From Pseudomonadota bacterium (GTDB lineage Bacteria; Pseudomonadota; Alphaproteobacteria; Rhizobiales; Rhizobiaceae), in assembly GCA_023457435.1 (NCBI GenBank), contig JAEWLS010000002.1, positions 219,683 to 283,682 on the forward strand: DNA of 64,000 nucleotides, written 5' to 3'. Shown one piece after another: positions 24,944 through 34,203 of this stretch (its first letter is position 1; each line of letters begins with the position of its first letter). The translations under genes were made by a program, and so were the position numbers. The notes beneath the pieces are model-generated. The model was not told where the DNA came from. It made no database searches and saw only the letters and a list, made by a program, of their open reading frames with translations.

Positions 24944-25651
24944 ATGTCTGGGTTCGCAATTGGCACAGGCCGGCGCAGATCGACGGCTCCCGTGGCGGTC
25001 CTTGCCGTTCTCTCGGTCTCGCTGCTCGCCGGCTGCGCCAAGCGCGACAGCATCACGGTCGGCTCTGTGCCGGACGACTATCGTACCAACCATCCTATTG
25101 TCGTCGCCGAGCAGGAGCAGGTGATCGACCTTCCGGTCGGTGCGAGCCAGATGGCTCTGTCGCGCGGCCAGAAGGATGTCCTCGGCGGCTTCATGGGCGG
25201 ATATGAGCGCGAGACGCGCTCGGCAGTGCGAATTCTCGTTCCTTCGGGGTCTGCCAACGGCGCCGCTGCTGCGCACATCTCCTCCGATGTTGCCACCTAT
25301 CTCCGCGGTATCGGCGTCCACGGGGGCTCGATCCTCGTCGATTACTACGACGCCGGCGATCCGCGCGTGTCGGCACCCATCCGCGTCAGCTACAGCGCGA
25401 TGCGTGCCAGCGCAGGCAAGTGCGGACGCTGGCCCGACGACATCCTCAAGACCAGCGACAACAAGCACTACGCGAATTTCGGCTGCTCTGCGCAGAACAA
25501 TCTGGCGGCCCAGGTCGCCAATCCGGCCGACCTGCTCGGACCGCGGCGTTCGACCTCGATCGATCCGGAGAATCGCGCCGATGCCATCGACCAGTACAAG
25601 AATCGTGGCGTCGCTACCGACTTCAGCGCCAATCGCGAAGTGAACTACTGA
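24944..25651 (+). CDS. cpaD: Pilus assembly lipoprotein CpaD
   Basis: The 235-aa protein has a lipoprotein signal ending LLAGC, so it is probably anchored in the outer membrane beside the CpaC secretin. The mature part matches CpaD (SVPDDYRTNHPIVV, LPVGASQMALSRGQ, CGRWPDDIL, FGCSAQNNLAAQVANPADLL). It lies 13 bases after cpaC and 21 bases before cpaE. CpaD is thought to assist secretin assembly. Confidence 0.93.
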   Translation: MSGFAIGTGRRRSTAPVAVLAVLSVSLLAGCAKRDSITVGSVPDDYRTNHPIVVAEQEQVIDLPVGASQMALSRGQKDVLGGFMGGYERETRSAVRILVPSGSANGAAAAHISSDVATYLRGIGVHGGSILVDYYDAGDPRVSAPIRVSYSAMRASAGKCGRWPDDILKTSDNKHYANFGCSAQNNLAAQVANPADLLGPRRSTSIDPENRADAIDQYKNRGVATDFSANREVNY

Positions 25652-25672
25652 CGCAGTGCAGAGGCCAAAGAG

Positions 25673-26950
25673 ATGAACAACCTCGCATATGACGACCTGC
25701 ACGCGGGCGTCGAGGATGCCGAGATCGCGGCGATGCGCCAGTTGCGCCCGGTGCCGCGCATTTCGATCCAGGCTTTCTGCGAGACCGAGGCTGTTGCCAG
25801 CCCCATCGAGCGTGCCGGCGAAGATCGCCGCATGTCGAAGACCCACCTCAAGGTCCACATGGGTGGCATACCGACCGCCGTCGAATTCTATCAGACCGCT
25901 CCGACGCCCAACCTGATCATCCTGGAGTCGCGCGCCGAACCGAAAAAACTCCTCGAAGGCCTGGCGCAACTGGCGGAAGTCTGCGACCCGTCGTCGAAGG
26001 TGGTGATCATCGGCCACTACAACGACGTCTGGCTTTACCGCGAGCTGATCCGCAACGGCGTTTCCGAATATGTCGTGGCACCGATCTCGATGGCCGACAT
26101 CGTCAGCGTCATCGCGTCCATCTTCGTGGATCCGGAGCAGAAGCCGATCGGCCGATCGGTAGCCTTCGTCGGCGCCAAGGGCGGTGTCGGCTCGTCCACC
26201 ATCGCCCACAATGTCGGCTGGGCGATGTCGAACCTGTTCAAGTCCGAGGTGGTCGTGGCAGACCTCGACCTTGCGTTCGGCACTGCCAACATCAATTTCG
26301 ACCAGGATCCGGCCCAAGGCATCGCTGAAGCGGTGTTCGCGCCGGAACGCATCGACGAGGTCTACCTCGACCGCCTCCTCGCGCAATGTGCCGAGCACCT
26401 GTCTCTGCTTGCAGCGCCATCGTCGCTGGATCGGGTCTACGACTTCGATCCCGACGCCTTCTCCCAGGTTATCGAGACCGCGCAGCGAAGCGCGCCGCTG
26501 CTCGTTCTGGACGTGCCGCATATCTGGAGTGGGTGGTCGCGCAGCGTCCTGGCCCAGGCGGATGATGTCGTCATCACCGCGACGCCGGAGCTGGCGAACC
26601 TCCGCAACGCCAAGAACATGGTCGACATGCTCAAGAAGATCCGACCGAACGACCCGACGCCGAAGCTGATCATCAACCAGGTGGGCGTGCCGAAGCGGCC
26701 GGAGATTTCGGTGTCCGACTTCGCCGACCCGCTGGGCATCGAGCCGCTCGCGGTCATTCCATTCGATCCGCTGTTCTTCGGCAATGCCGCGAACAACGGG
26801 CGCATGCTGGGTGAGATGGATGCCAACAACCCCATCGTGCAGACCATCAACGAACTCGCACACATGCTGACCGGACGGTCGGAAGTGAAATCGAAGAAGA
26901 AGAAGGCGGGGCTTGGCGATCTGATCGGCAAGCTGCGGCGCAAGAAGTAG
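25673..26950 (+). CDS. cpaE: Pilus assembly ATPase CpaE/TadZ
   Basis: The 425-aa protein localises the Tad machinery at the pole. The N-terminal part (about residues 45-140) is an atypical receiver domain (NLIILESRAEPKKLLEGLAQ). The MinD/ParA-like domain has a deviant Walker A (GAKGGVGSS, near residue 166), VVVADLDLAFG and LLVLDVPH. The C terminus is lysine-rich. It belongs to the cpaBCDEF-tadBC run. Confidence 0.93.
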   Translation: MNNLAYDDLHAGVEDAEIAAMRQLRPVPRISIQAFCETEAVASPIERAGEDRRMSKTHLKVHMGGIPTAVEFYQTAPTPNLIILESRAEPKKLLEGLAQLAEVCDPSSKVVIIGHYNDVWLYRELIRNGVSEYVVAPISMADIVSVIASIFVDPEQKPIGRSVAFVGAKGGVGSSTIAHNVGWAMSNLFKSEVVVADLDLAFGTANINFDQDPAQGIAEAVFAPERIDEVYLDRLLAQCAEHLSLLAAPSSLDRVYDFDPDAFSQVIETAQRSAPLLVLDVPHIWSGWSRSVLAQADDVVITATPELANLRNAKNMVDMLKKIRPNDPTPKLIINQVGVPKRPEISVSDFADPLGIEPLAVIPFDPLFFGNAANNGRMLGEMDANNPIVQTINELAHMLTGRSEVKSKKKKAGLGDLIGKLRRKK

Positions 26951-27004
26951 GGCGGTGTCGGCGCGGGCCGACTACAGCCCCGCATGGACGGGATTGCGTA
27001 GAAG

Positions 27005-28516
27005 ATGTTTGGCAAGCGTGGTGGATTGAGCGACGGCCCGAGCCCGACCCCGGCATTTCCGCCGGCGTCGCGGCCCGTGGCTCCCCAACCCCTCGAACGC
27101 AGCAGCGGCGATGTTGCGCTGGCCTCACGTCCGGTCGAGTCGCGCGGCGATGCCATGCCGCCGCCGCGCCGTGTCGAGGCGATCATATCCGCCGAACCCG
27201 CAAGGCGTGCGGCGCCCGCGGGCCGCGAGCGCTCGGAAAGCTATTACGACACGAAGAGCCAGGTCTTTTCGGCGCTGATCGATACCATCGATCTGTCGCA
27301 GCTCGCCAAGCTCGAGCCTGACAATGCGCGTGAAGAGATCCGCGACATCGTCAACGACATCATCGCGATCAAGAACTTTGCGATGTCCATCGCCGAGCAG
27401 GAAGAGCTGCTCGAGGACATCTGCAACGATGTGCTCGGCTATGGCCCGCTGGAGCCGCTGTTGGCGCGCGATGACATCGCCGACATCATGGTCAACGGCT
27501 CGCGCCAGGTGTTTATCGAAGTCGGCGGCAAGGTCGAGCAGACCAATATCCGCTTTCGCGACAATCAGCAGCTCCTGAACATCTGCCAACGCATCGTCAG
27601 CCAGGTCGGCCGCCGCGTCGATGAAGCTTCTCCGATCTGCGACGCGCGCCTGCCCGACGGCTCGCGCGTCAACGTTATTGCGCCGCCGCTCTCCATCGAT
27701 GGCGCTGCGCTCACCATCCGCAAGTTCAAGAAGGACAAGCTGACTCTCGACCAGCTGGTTAAGTTCGGCGCCATCAACCATGAAGGCGCCGAGATCCTCA
27801 AGATCATCGGCCGCGTCCGCTGCAACACGATCATCTCCGGCGGCACCGGCTCCGGTAAGACCACCCTGCTCAACTGCCTGTCGAGCTTCATCGACAAGGA
27901 CGAGCGCGTCATCACCTGCGAGGATTCGGCGGAGCTTCAGCTGCAGCAGCCGCATGTGGTGCGCCTCGAAACGCGTCCGCCCAACCTCGAGGGCGAAGGC
28001 GAGGTCACAATGCGCGACCTCGTCAAGAACTGCCTGCGCATGCGGCCCGAGCGGATCATCGTCGGCGAAGTGCGCGGACCCGAGGTCTTCGATCTGCTGT
28101 CGGCGATGAACACGGGTCACGACGGTTCGATGGGCACGATCCACTCCAACAGCCCGCGCGAGTGCCTGAACCGCATCGAATCGATGATCGCCATGGGCGG
28201 CTTCACCCTGCCGCAGCGGACGGTGCGCGAGATTATCGTCGGATCGATCGACGTCATCATCCAGGCGGCGCGCCTGCGCGACGGTTCGCGTCGCATCACC
28301 CACATCACCGAAGTGATCGGCATGGAAGGCGACGTGATCATCACGCAGGACCTCCTGCTCTACAACATCACCGGCGAGGACGCCCAGGGCAAGCTTATCG
28401 GTAAGCACGTTTCGACCGGCGTCGGGCGCCCCGCCTTCTGGGATCGCGCCCGCTACTTCGGCGAGGAGCAGCGCCTCGCCGCCGCTCTGGAGAAGATGGA
28501 GAAGCAATCGTCGTGA
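27005..28516 (+). CDS. cpaF: Pilus assembly secretion ATPase CpaF/TadA
   Basis: The 503-aa hexameric ATPase powers Flp pilus extension and possibly retraction. After a proline-rich N terminus come the type II/IV secretion ATPase elements: YGPLEPLLARDDIADIMVNG, Walker A GGTGSGKT (near residues 279-287), ITCEDSAELQL, the Walker B region RIIVGEVRGPEVFDLL and MGTIHSNS with its histidine. It is followed after 22 bases by tadB. Confidence 0.96.
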   Translation: MFGKRGGLSDGPSPTPAFPPASRPVAPQPLERSSGDVALASRPVESRGDAMPPPRRVEAIISAEPARRAAPAGRERSESYYDTKSQVFSALIDTIDLSQLAKLEPDNAREEIRDIVNDIIAIKNFAMSIAEQEELLEDICNDVLGYGPLEPLLARDDIADIMVNGSRQVFIEVGGKVEQTNIRFRDNQQLLNICQRIVSQVGRRVDEASPICDARLPDGSRVNVIAPPLSIDGAALTIRKFKKDKLTLDQLVKFGAINHEGAEILKIIGRVRCNTIISGGTGSGKTTLLNCLSSFIDKDERVITCEDSAELQLQQPHVVRLETRPPNLEGEGEVTMRDLVKNCLRMRPERIIVGEVRGPEVFDLLSAMNTGHDGSMGTIHSNSPRECLNRIESMIAMGGFTLPQRTVREIIVGSIDVIIQAARLRDGSRRITHITEVIGMEGDVIITQDLLLYNITGEDAQGKLIGKHVSTGVGRPAFWDRARYFGEEQRLAAALEKMEKQSS

Positions 28517-28538
28517 CGCGCCGCAGGAGCCTCCGACA

Positions 28539-29537
28539 GTGAACTTCCTGCTGTTCTCGCTGCTCGCCGCGATCGCCGGCGGCGCCGTAGCCTATGTGTT
28601 TCTGTTCGACCGCATGTCGAACCAGAAGAACGCCGCAAAGCGCCTCGACACGGTCAAGCGCGCCGAGACCGACCGTGCGTCGGTCAAGGCCTCCCGCGAC
28701 CGTCTCCAGGAGGCGGCGAAGCGGCGCAAGTCCGTTCAGGACTCGCTCAAGGACCTCGAAGAGCGCGAGAAGCTCCGCGAAAAGAACATCAAGAAGCCGC
28801 CCCTTCGGGTGCAGCTGAAGCAGGCCGGCATCGGCATCAGCGTCGAGCGCTTTTACGTCTATTCGGCCATCAGCGGTCTCGTCCTTACCTTCGTCGCGTT
28901 CATATTCGGAGCCCCGCTTCTGACCCTGCCCGGGGCGCTTGTCGCTGGCGCCATCGGCATCCCGCGCTGGGTGGTCTCCTTCATTCGCGGCCGCCGTGTG
29001 AAAGCGTTCCTGAACGAGTTTCCGAACGCGCTCGACGTCATCGTCCGCGCCGTGAAATCCGGTTTGCCGCTGAACGACGGTATCCGCCTCATCGCCACGG
29101 AATCGCAGGAGCCGGTGCGTACCGAGTTCCGGCGTATCGTCGAGGCGCAGCAGATCGGCATGTCGGTGTCCGATGCGGCGATGCGCATGAGCGAGACGAT
29201 GCCGTGCCCCGAGGCGAGCTTCTTCGGCATCGTCATTCAGATCCAGCAGCAGGCCGGTGGCAACCTGTCCGAAGCGCTGGGCAACCTGTCGCGCGTCCTG
29301 CGCGACCGCAAGAAGATGAAGGCGAAGGTTCAGGCGCTGTCGATGGAAGCCAAGGCTTCCGCGGTGATCATCGGAGCACTGCCGTTCATCGTCGCGTTCC
29401 TCGTTTATCTGTCGTCACCCAACTACATCATGCCGCTCTTCACCACGAGCACCGGCCACATCATCCTCGGCATCTCTGGCCTGTGGATGTCGATGGGCAT
29501 CTTCGTGATGAAGAAGATGATCAACATCGAGGTGTAG
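28539..29537 (+). CDS. tadB: Inner-membrane platform protein TadB
   Basis: The 332-aa protein starts at a GTG with AGGAG 9 bases upstream. It has an N-terminal helix, a charged segment (about residues 30-90), and a T2SSF domain (ALDVIVRAVKSGLPLNDGIR) flanked by hydrophobic helices, ending in two transmembrane segments. TadB and TadC form the platform on which CpaF acts. It ends 4 bases before tadC. Confidence 0.94.
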   Translation: MNFLLFSLLAAIAGGAVAYVFLFDRMSNQKNAAKRLDTVKRAETDRASVKASRDRLQEAAKRRKSVQDSLKDLEEREKLREKNIKKPPLRVQLKQAGIGISVERFYVYSAISGLVLTFVAFIFGAPLLTLPGALVAGAIGIPRWVVSFIRGRRVKAFLNEFPNALDVIVRAVKSGLPLNDGIRLIATESQEPVRTEFRRIVEAQQIGMSVSDAAMRMSETMPCPEASFFGIVIQIQQQAGGNLSEALGNLSRVLRDRKKMKAKVQALSMEAKASAVIIGALPFIVAFLVYLSSPNYIMPLFTTSTGHIILGISGLWMSMGIFVMKKMINIEV

Positions 29538-29541
29538 CGCC

Positions 29542-30534
29542 ATGGCCGATATCGTAGTCAGCGCCATTCTCGAGCCGGGCTTCCTGATCGCCCTCCTGGT
29601 CGGCATTGCCGTCTTCGCGACGCTGTTCACCGCCATGCCGGCGCTCGGCGGCAACCCGCTCAAGGCGCGCATGAAGTCCGTCGCGCTCGAGCGTGACGAG
29701 TTGCGCGCCAAGCAGCGCGCGCGTCTGGCCAACGAGGCCGAGAAGCGGCGCAAGGGTCTGCGCGAAACGCCGGGTTCCGGCGGCATGAAGGACATCGTCG
29801 ACAGGCTGGACCTGCGCCGCGCGCTTGCCGACGAGGGCACCGTCGCGAAGCTTCGCATGGCGGGCTTCCGCGGCCAGAACCCGATGACGCGATTTCTGTT
29901 CTTCCGTCTCGTCCTGCCGTTCGTCGGCCTGGCACTGGCGGTGGTGTGGATCTTCGTGCTCGGCGGCCTGCCTGAACAGCCCTTCTTCGTGAAGCTGTTC
30001 GTCTGCATTCTGATGGCCTACGCCGGCTTCTACGCGCCGGTCCTCTACGTGTCCAACCGCGCCACCAAGCGCAAGAAGTCGATCCAGATGGCCTGGCCGG
30101 ATGCGCTTGACCTGACGCTGATCTGCGTCGAGTCCGGCATGTCCGTGGAAGCTGCGATGCGCCGCGTCGCCGAGGAGATCGGTGCGCAATCGGTCGAGCT
30201 GGCCGAGGAGTTCGTTTTGACGAACGCCGAGCTCGCCTTCCTGCAGGAGCGCCGCCAGGCCTACGAGAATCTGGCGCAGCGTACCGGGCTTGAGTCGGTG
30301 AAGAGCGTCGCGCAGGCACTGATCCAGGCCGAGCGTTACGGAACGCCGGTCGGCCACGCGCTCCGTGTCCTCGCATCGGAGAGCCGCGATCAGCGCATGA
30401 ATGCGGCGGAGAAGAAGGCGGCCGCGCTCCCGCCGAAGCTGACCGTGCCGATGATCCTGTTTTTCCTGCCGGTGCTGTTCGCCGTCATCCTTGGCCCGGC
30501 CGGCATCCAGGTCAGCGAGCGCGGGATCTTCTAG
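29542..30534 (+). CDS. tadC: Inner-membrane platform protein TadC
   Basis: The 330-aa protein has an N-terminal helix, a lysine/arginine-rich cytosolic stretch, and a T2SSF domain (WPDALDLTLICVESGMSVEA...ERYGTPVGHALRVLASESR) followed by a C-terminal helix (LTVPMILFFLPVLFAVIL). It is the last gene of the rightward tad run and ends at a bidirectional terminator shared with tadD. Confidence 0.94.
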   Translation: MADIVVSAILEPGFLIALLVGIAVFATLFTAMPALGGNPLKARMKSVALERDELRAKQRARLANEAEKRRKGLRETPGSGGMKDIVDRLDLRRALADEGTVAKLRMAGFRGQNPMTRFLFFRLVLPFVGLALAVVWIFVLGGLPEQPFFVKLFVCILMAYAGFYAPVLYVSNRATKRKKSIQMAWPDALDLTLICVESGMSVEAAMRRVAEEIGAQSVELAEEFVLTNAELAFLQERRQAYENLAQRTGLESVKSVAQALIQAERYGTPVGHALRVLASESRDQRMNAAEKKAAALPPKLTVPMILFFLPVLFAVILGPAGIQVSERGIF

Positions 30535-30541
30535 GCCCGTC

Positions 30542-30652
30542 AGTCGGCAATAGGCACTCGGCAGGCGGAAAAGAAGGAGGGGCGCCGTGCGGCGCCCCTC
30601 GTTCCGTTTTCACACAGCCATGCGGCCTGAGAGTCTTCGCCGACTGCCGACT
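30542..30652. repeat. Heptamer repeats flanking the tadC/tadD terminator
   Basis: Left of the hairpin three 7-base units run in tandem (AGTCGGC, AATAGGC, ACTCGGC; 30542-30562). On the right the exact reverse complement of AGTCGGC occurs twice (GCCGACT, 30639-30652), just before the tadD stop. The outer units can pair, enclosing the terminator. Confidence 0.6.
30577..30610. terminator. Bidirectional terminator between tadC and tadD
   Basis: A perfect 10-bp stem (GAGGGGCGCC at 30577-30586 and GGCGCCCCTC at 30591-30600) is followed on the plus strand by GTTCCGTTTTC. On the minus strand it is followed by CTTCTTTTCC. It can end both convergent transcripts. Confidence 0.8.
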
Positions 30653-30656
30653 GCCC

Positions 30657-31469
30657 TCAGTTCGTATTCTTCTCTTCCCGCGCCAGCTGCTTCCACGCGT
30701 TCTGCTGTGACAGCATCGAGCGCAGATAGTCGACGTTGGCCTGCGCCTGCTGCGGCGAGAGTTCCTGCCTGGCGATGTCCTCGGCCTCCTTGAAGCGGCC
30801 CTGGAGCCCCACGACAAGAGCGAGGTTCTGCCGCACGCGGCTGTCCGCGCCCGGCATCTGCGATGCCTGCCGCATGTAGGTCTCGGCCTGCTTGAGGTCG
30901 CCCTCGAGCACGAACGACATGCCAAGGTTCGACACCACGGACGGTTCGTTCGGCCGCATCTCGATGGCCTTGCGGTAGAGGTTGCGCGCATCCTGGGTCC
31001 GCCCGAGCTGATCGAGGATGGCGGCTTCCGCGGACACCAGCTTCCAGTCCGGATATTCTGGTGTCTGCGCTCGGCGCACGGCTTCGAGGGCCGGTTCCAG
31101 TTCGCCGGCCGCGGCCAGCGATTTCCCATACGCCGCCAGCACGTCGCGCTCTTTCGGAAAGTCGATCGCCGCCTTCCGCATCACCGCAAGCGCCTGGTCG
31201 GCACGCCCGTTGAGCTGCAGCACCGACGCATAGCGCATCGCCACCGCCTTGTTCTTCGTGTCGCGTGTGTAGGCGCGACCGAGTGCTTCCATTTCCGAAT
31301 TCATTTCGGCGCTGGTGAGCTGCTCGACCGGTTTGCCGCCGTAGCCGCGTTCGACGGAACCGGTCGTGACTTCCCGCTTGCTCGCGCATCCGGCGAGCGC
31401 CAGTGCGACGAGGGCGACCGCCGCTGCGTTGGCCAGGTGTCCACGACGAAGAATGCCTGTGGCTGCCAT
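30657..31469 (-). CDS. tadD: TPR lipoprotein TadD
   Basis: The 270-aa protein has a lipoprotein signal ending ALALAGC and several tetratricopeptide repeats (for example ALAVMRKAAIDFPKERDVL, ARNLYRKAIEMRPNEPSVV and AETYMRQASQMPGADSRV). TadD-type lipoproteins assist pilus secretin assembly. It is convergent with tadC and has its own promoter region (31470-31567) shared with the rightward peptidase gene. Confidence 0.9.
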   Translation of the reverse strand: MAATGILRRGHLANAAAVALVALALAGCASKREVTTGSVERGYGGKPVEQLTSAEMNSEMEALGRAYTRDTKNKAVAMRYASVLQLNGRADQALAVMRKAAIDFPKERDVLAAYGKSLAAAGELEPALEAVRRAQTPEYPDWKLVSAEAAILDQLGRTQDARNLYRKAIEMRPNEPSVVSNLGMSFVLEGDLKQAETYMRQASQMPGADSRVRQNLALVVGLQGRFKEAEDIARQELSPQQAQANVDYLRSMLSQQNAWKQLAREEKNTN

Positions 31470-31567
31470 GTGCGCCTCACTCCAGTTTACGGTTCACGGC
31501 AGCAGAAATATTCTGTTAACCCTAACGGATCGTTAAGCGCTCTTGGCACCCTTCTGAGGAAACACGC

Positions 31568-32944
31568 ATGCCGCTTACGCTTGCCGCGCGCCGTACGAAA
31601 AGCGCCCGGCCCATTCATTTCGTTGGCCGCGGCGCCTTGCAGGAGCGCGGCCTCGACGCGTTCGCGCTGGCCTGGGCCAAAGCCAACTCCTTCGTTGGCG
31701 AGCCTGGACGCGTCCTGCTGGTGCCCAACCCTGACGGCGGGATCGGTGCTGCTTTGATTGGGATTCCGGAGCGCGGGGACGGCCTTGAGCCGCTATTTGC
31801 CGGCACGCTCGCGCGGACCTTGCGGGAAGGCGAGTGGTACTTCGCCAACATGCCGCCAAACCCGCGCCTCGCGGTTGTCGGCATGCTGCTCGGTTCATAT
31901 TCCTTCAGCCGCTATTCACGACGGCCGACACCAGACCTCCGGCTCGTCTGCCCCAGCGGTGTCGATGCCGATGGCGCGCGCCGCATTGCCGAGGGCGCGT
32001 TCCTGACGCGCGATCTCGTCAATACGCCGACCAATGATATGGGGCCGGACGACATCGAGAAGGCAGTCCGGGCGCTGGGCCGGTCGCACAAGGCGTCGGT
32101 GAGCGTCATTACCGGCGATGCGCTCCTCGTCAGAAATTTTCCGATGATTCACGCCGTTGGCCGCGCCTCTGCACAGGCGCCTCGCCTGATAGACCTGCGC
32201 TGGGGCCCGAAGGATGCGCCCAAGGTGACGCTGGTCGGCAAGGGCGTCGCGTTCGACACCGGCGGTCTCGACATCAAGCCGTCCTCGTCGATGCTTCTGA
32301 TGAAGAAGGACATGGGCGGCGCGGCAAACGTGCTCGGCCTGGCGCACATGATCATGTCGGCGGGCCTCAAGCTGCGCCTGCGGGTTCTGGTGCCGGCGGT
32401 GGAGAATTCCATCTCCGCAAGCGCCTTTCGCCCTGGCGACGTGCTCACCAGCCGCAAGGGGACGACGGTGGAGATCGGCAACACCGATGCTGAAGGCAGA
32501 CTCATCCTCGCCGACGCGCTCGCATATGCCGACGAGGAAGAGCCGCAGCTGATGATCGACATGGCCACCCTGACCGGCGCTGCGCGCGTGGCGCTCGGTC
32601 CCGAGCTGCCGCCATTCTTCACCGACGACGAGACACTCGCTTCCGACCTGGCAGCGGCCAGCCGCACGGAGGCTGATCCGGTCTGGCGCCTTCCCCTGTG
32701 GAACGCCTACGACAACCGCTATCCGTCGAAAATTGCAGACCTTAACAACGTCAATACCGATGGCTTCGGCGGAGCGATTATCGCAGCCTTGTTCCTGCGC
32801 AGGTTCGTTTCGCGGGCCAGGAGTTGGGCGCACTTCGATGTCTTCGCCTGGAGCCCGATCGACCGGCCGCATTGCCCGGTTGGCGGAGAGGCACAGGCCA
32901 TACGCGCACTCAGCAAGGTCCTTTCAGACCGATACGCGTCCTGA
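31568..32944 (+). CDS. Leucyl aminopeptidase family M17 peptidase
   Basis: The 458-aa cytosolic metallopeptidase removes N-terminal residues from peptides. The C-terminal catalytic domain has GKGVAFDTGGLDIKPSSSM, LMKKDMGGAANVLG, the signature NTDAEGRLILADAL and DMATLTGAARVALG, giving the two-metal site and catalytic lysine. The N-terminal macro-like domain is shorter than in E. coli PepA. The next two genes (MarR-like and NlpC/P60) follow on the same strand; the NlpC link suggests turnover of peptidoglycan peptides. Confidence 0.92.
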   Translation: MPLTLAARRTKSARPIHFVGRGALQERGLDAFALAWAKANSFVGEPGRVLLVPNPDGGIGAALIGIPERGDGLEPLFAGTLARTLREGEWYFANMPPNPRLAVVGMLLGSYSFSRYSRRPTPDLRLVCPSGVDADGARRIAEGAFLTRDLVNTPTNDMGPDDIEKAVRALGRSHKASVSVITGDALLVRNFPMIHAVGRASAQAPRLIDLRWGPKDAPKVTLVGKGVAFDTGGLDIKPSSSMLLMKKDMGGAANVLGLAHMIMSAGLKLRLRVLVPAVENSISASAFRPGDVLTSRKGTTVEIGNTDAEGRLILADALAYADEEEPQLMIDMATLTGAARVALGPELPPFFTDDETLASDLAAASRTEADPVWRLPLWNAYDNRYPSKIADLNNVNTDGFGGAIIAALFLRRFVSRARSWAHFDVFAWSPIDRPHCPVGGEAQAIRALSKVLSDRYAS

Positions 32945-33007
32945 GCAGTTGATTATGCGGTGCAGGCGCGATTGAATGGTACGGACCCGAAATAACCGCG
33001 GTTCCGC

Positions 33008-33358
33008 ATGTCCATATCGCTGCGCCCATCGCAGGCGCTCAGGCTTATGCAGCAGGTGGCGCTCGGCCAGGTCGAGAGCGGCGGCCACGACCTGACGATG
33101 CGCCAGATCGCCGTCCTGCTCACCATCTACCTTGACCCGCCTCCGCATACGGTGCGGGCGCTTGCCGCGCGGCTGGGCGTCTCGAAGCCTGTGATTACCC
33201 GCGCGCTTGATACGATGGGTGCGATGAATCTCGTTACACGTGCGCGCGACGAATTGGACAAACGAAACGTCCTGATCCGCAGAACGGTCGAGGGCGCACT
33301 TTTCGTGGAGCGGTTCGGCGACGCTGTCATCGCGCAGGCGAAGGTGCTGCCCGCATGA
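33008..33358 (+). CDS. MarR-like winged-helix regulator
   Basis: The 116-aa protein is a small MarR-type winged helix: LTMRQIAVLLTIYLDPPPHT, the recognition helix region VRALAARLGVSKPVITRALDTM, and a wing with DELDKRNVLIRRT. It lacks the long dimerisation helices of full-length MarR. Its last bases overlap the NlpC/P60 start (ATGA), so the two are translationally coupled, and it may regulate its own operon. Confidence 0.82.
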   Translation: MSISLRPSQALRLMQQVALGQVESGGHDLTMRQIAVLLTIYLDPPPHTVRALAARLGVSKPVITRALDTMGAMNLVTRARDELDKRNVLIRRTVEGALFVERFGDAVIAQAKVLPA

Positions 33359-34203
33359 GCGGACTGGATCGTCGCCTCCACGCTTATCGGCCCGACTTGG
33401 CTGACGCCCGCCTGCGGGACAGGGTGGAGGCGCGGGAGTACCGTGATGGCCGCGAGGCGATGGTAGCGGTGCCGGCCGCCGACTTGCGCTCCGCCCCGAA
33501 CCCCGAAGTCGGCCTCGACACGCAGCTGCTCTACGGCGAACGGGTCCTTCGGTACGATGACGACGGCGCCTTCTCTTGGGTGCAGTCGCTGCGCGACGGG
33601 TATGTGGGCTACGTGGCCTCCAGCGAACTCTCGAAGCCCGGATTGCGGCCGACGCACCGGGTCTGCGTCCCCGCCACCTTCGTGTACCGCACTGACGACA
33701 TGAAGAGCCCGCGTCGAACGGTGCTCTCGCTAGGGACGGAGGTTGCCGTCACGGGGACATCCGAGCGACGCGGTACGGCCTATGCCGAGCTTGAAGCGCT
33801 GGGGCACGTGGCAGCTCAGCACCTTTGGCCGATCCACAAAGCTGCCGACGACTTCGTGGCGATCGCCGAGCTCCTCGAACACCGGCCCTATCTTTGGGGC
33901 GGCGCCGGCAGCTTCGGCATCGATTGTTCGGGGCTGGTCCAGCTCTCGCTGCGCATGGCCGGGATTTCCGTTCTGCGCGACACCGATCTGCAGCAGGGAT
34001 CGATAGGCTCCGAGATCGGGGAGGGCGATCTGCGACGCGGCGACCTTGTATTCTGGAAGGGCCATGTCGCTATCATGCTCGACGAGGCAACGATCATCCA
34101 CGCCAACGGCCACACAATGAGCGTCGCTCGCGAGCGCTACCGGGATGCCGTGGAACGCATCGCTTATCTCTATTCGCGTCCGGTGGCGTTCAGACGGCTC
34201 TAG
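33355..34203 (+). CDS. NlpC/P60 family peptidoglycan endopeptidase
   Basis: The 282-aa protein has SH3-like segments in its first half (PAADLRSAPNP...DGYVGYVASSEL) and an NlpC/P60 cysteine peptidase in the second. The catalytic cysteine is C191 in FGIDCSGLVQLSLRMAG, with the histidine in WKGHVAIM and a polar residue around HANGHTMSV. Such enzymes cleave gamma-D-glutamyl-meso-diaminopimelate bonds. No signal peptide is visible, which favours a cytosolic role in recycling. Its TAG overlaps the TAG of the convergent ghrA-like gene in one CTAG. Confidence 0.88.
   Translation: MSGLDRRLHAYRPDLADARLRDRVEAREYRDGREAMVAVPAADLRSAPNPEVGLDTQLLYGERVLRYDDDGAFSWVQSLRDGYVGYVASSELSKPGLRPTHRVCVPATFVYRTDDMKSPRRTVLSLGTEVAVTGTSERRGTAYAELEALGHVAAQHLWPIHKAADDFVAIAELLEHRPYLWGGAGSFGIDCSGLVQLSLRMAGISVLRDTDLQQGSIGSEIGEGDLRRGDLVFWKGHVAIMLDEATIIHANGHTMSVARERYRDAVERIAYLYSRPVAFRRL

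Noticed and set aside
24851..26863. Long open frame on the minus strand opposite cpaC-cpaE
   Set aside because: It is antisense to well-supported genes in a GC-rich genome, has no family match, and its composition is that of a shadow frame.
27125..28507. Long minus-strand frame opposite cpaF
   Set aside because: Shadow of cpaF; rich in low-complexity Asp, Arg and Ala, with no recognisable domain.
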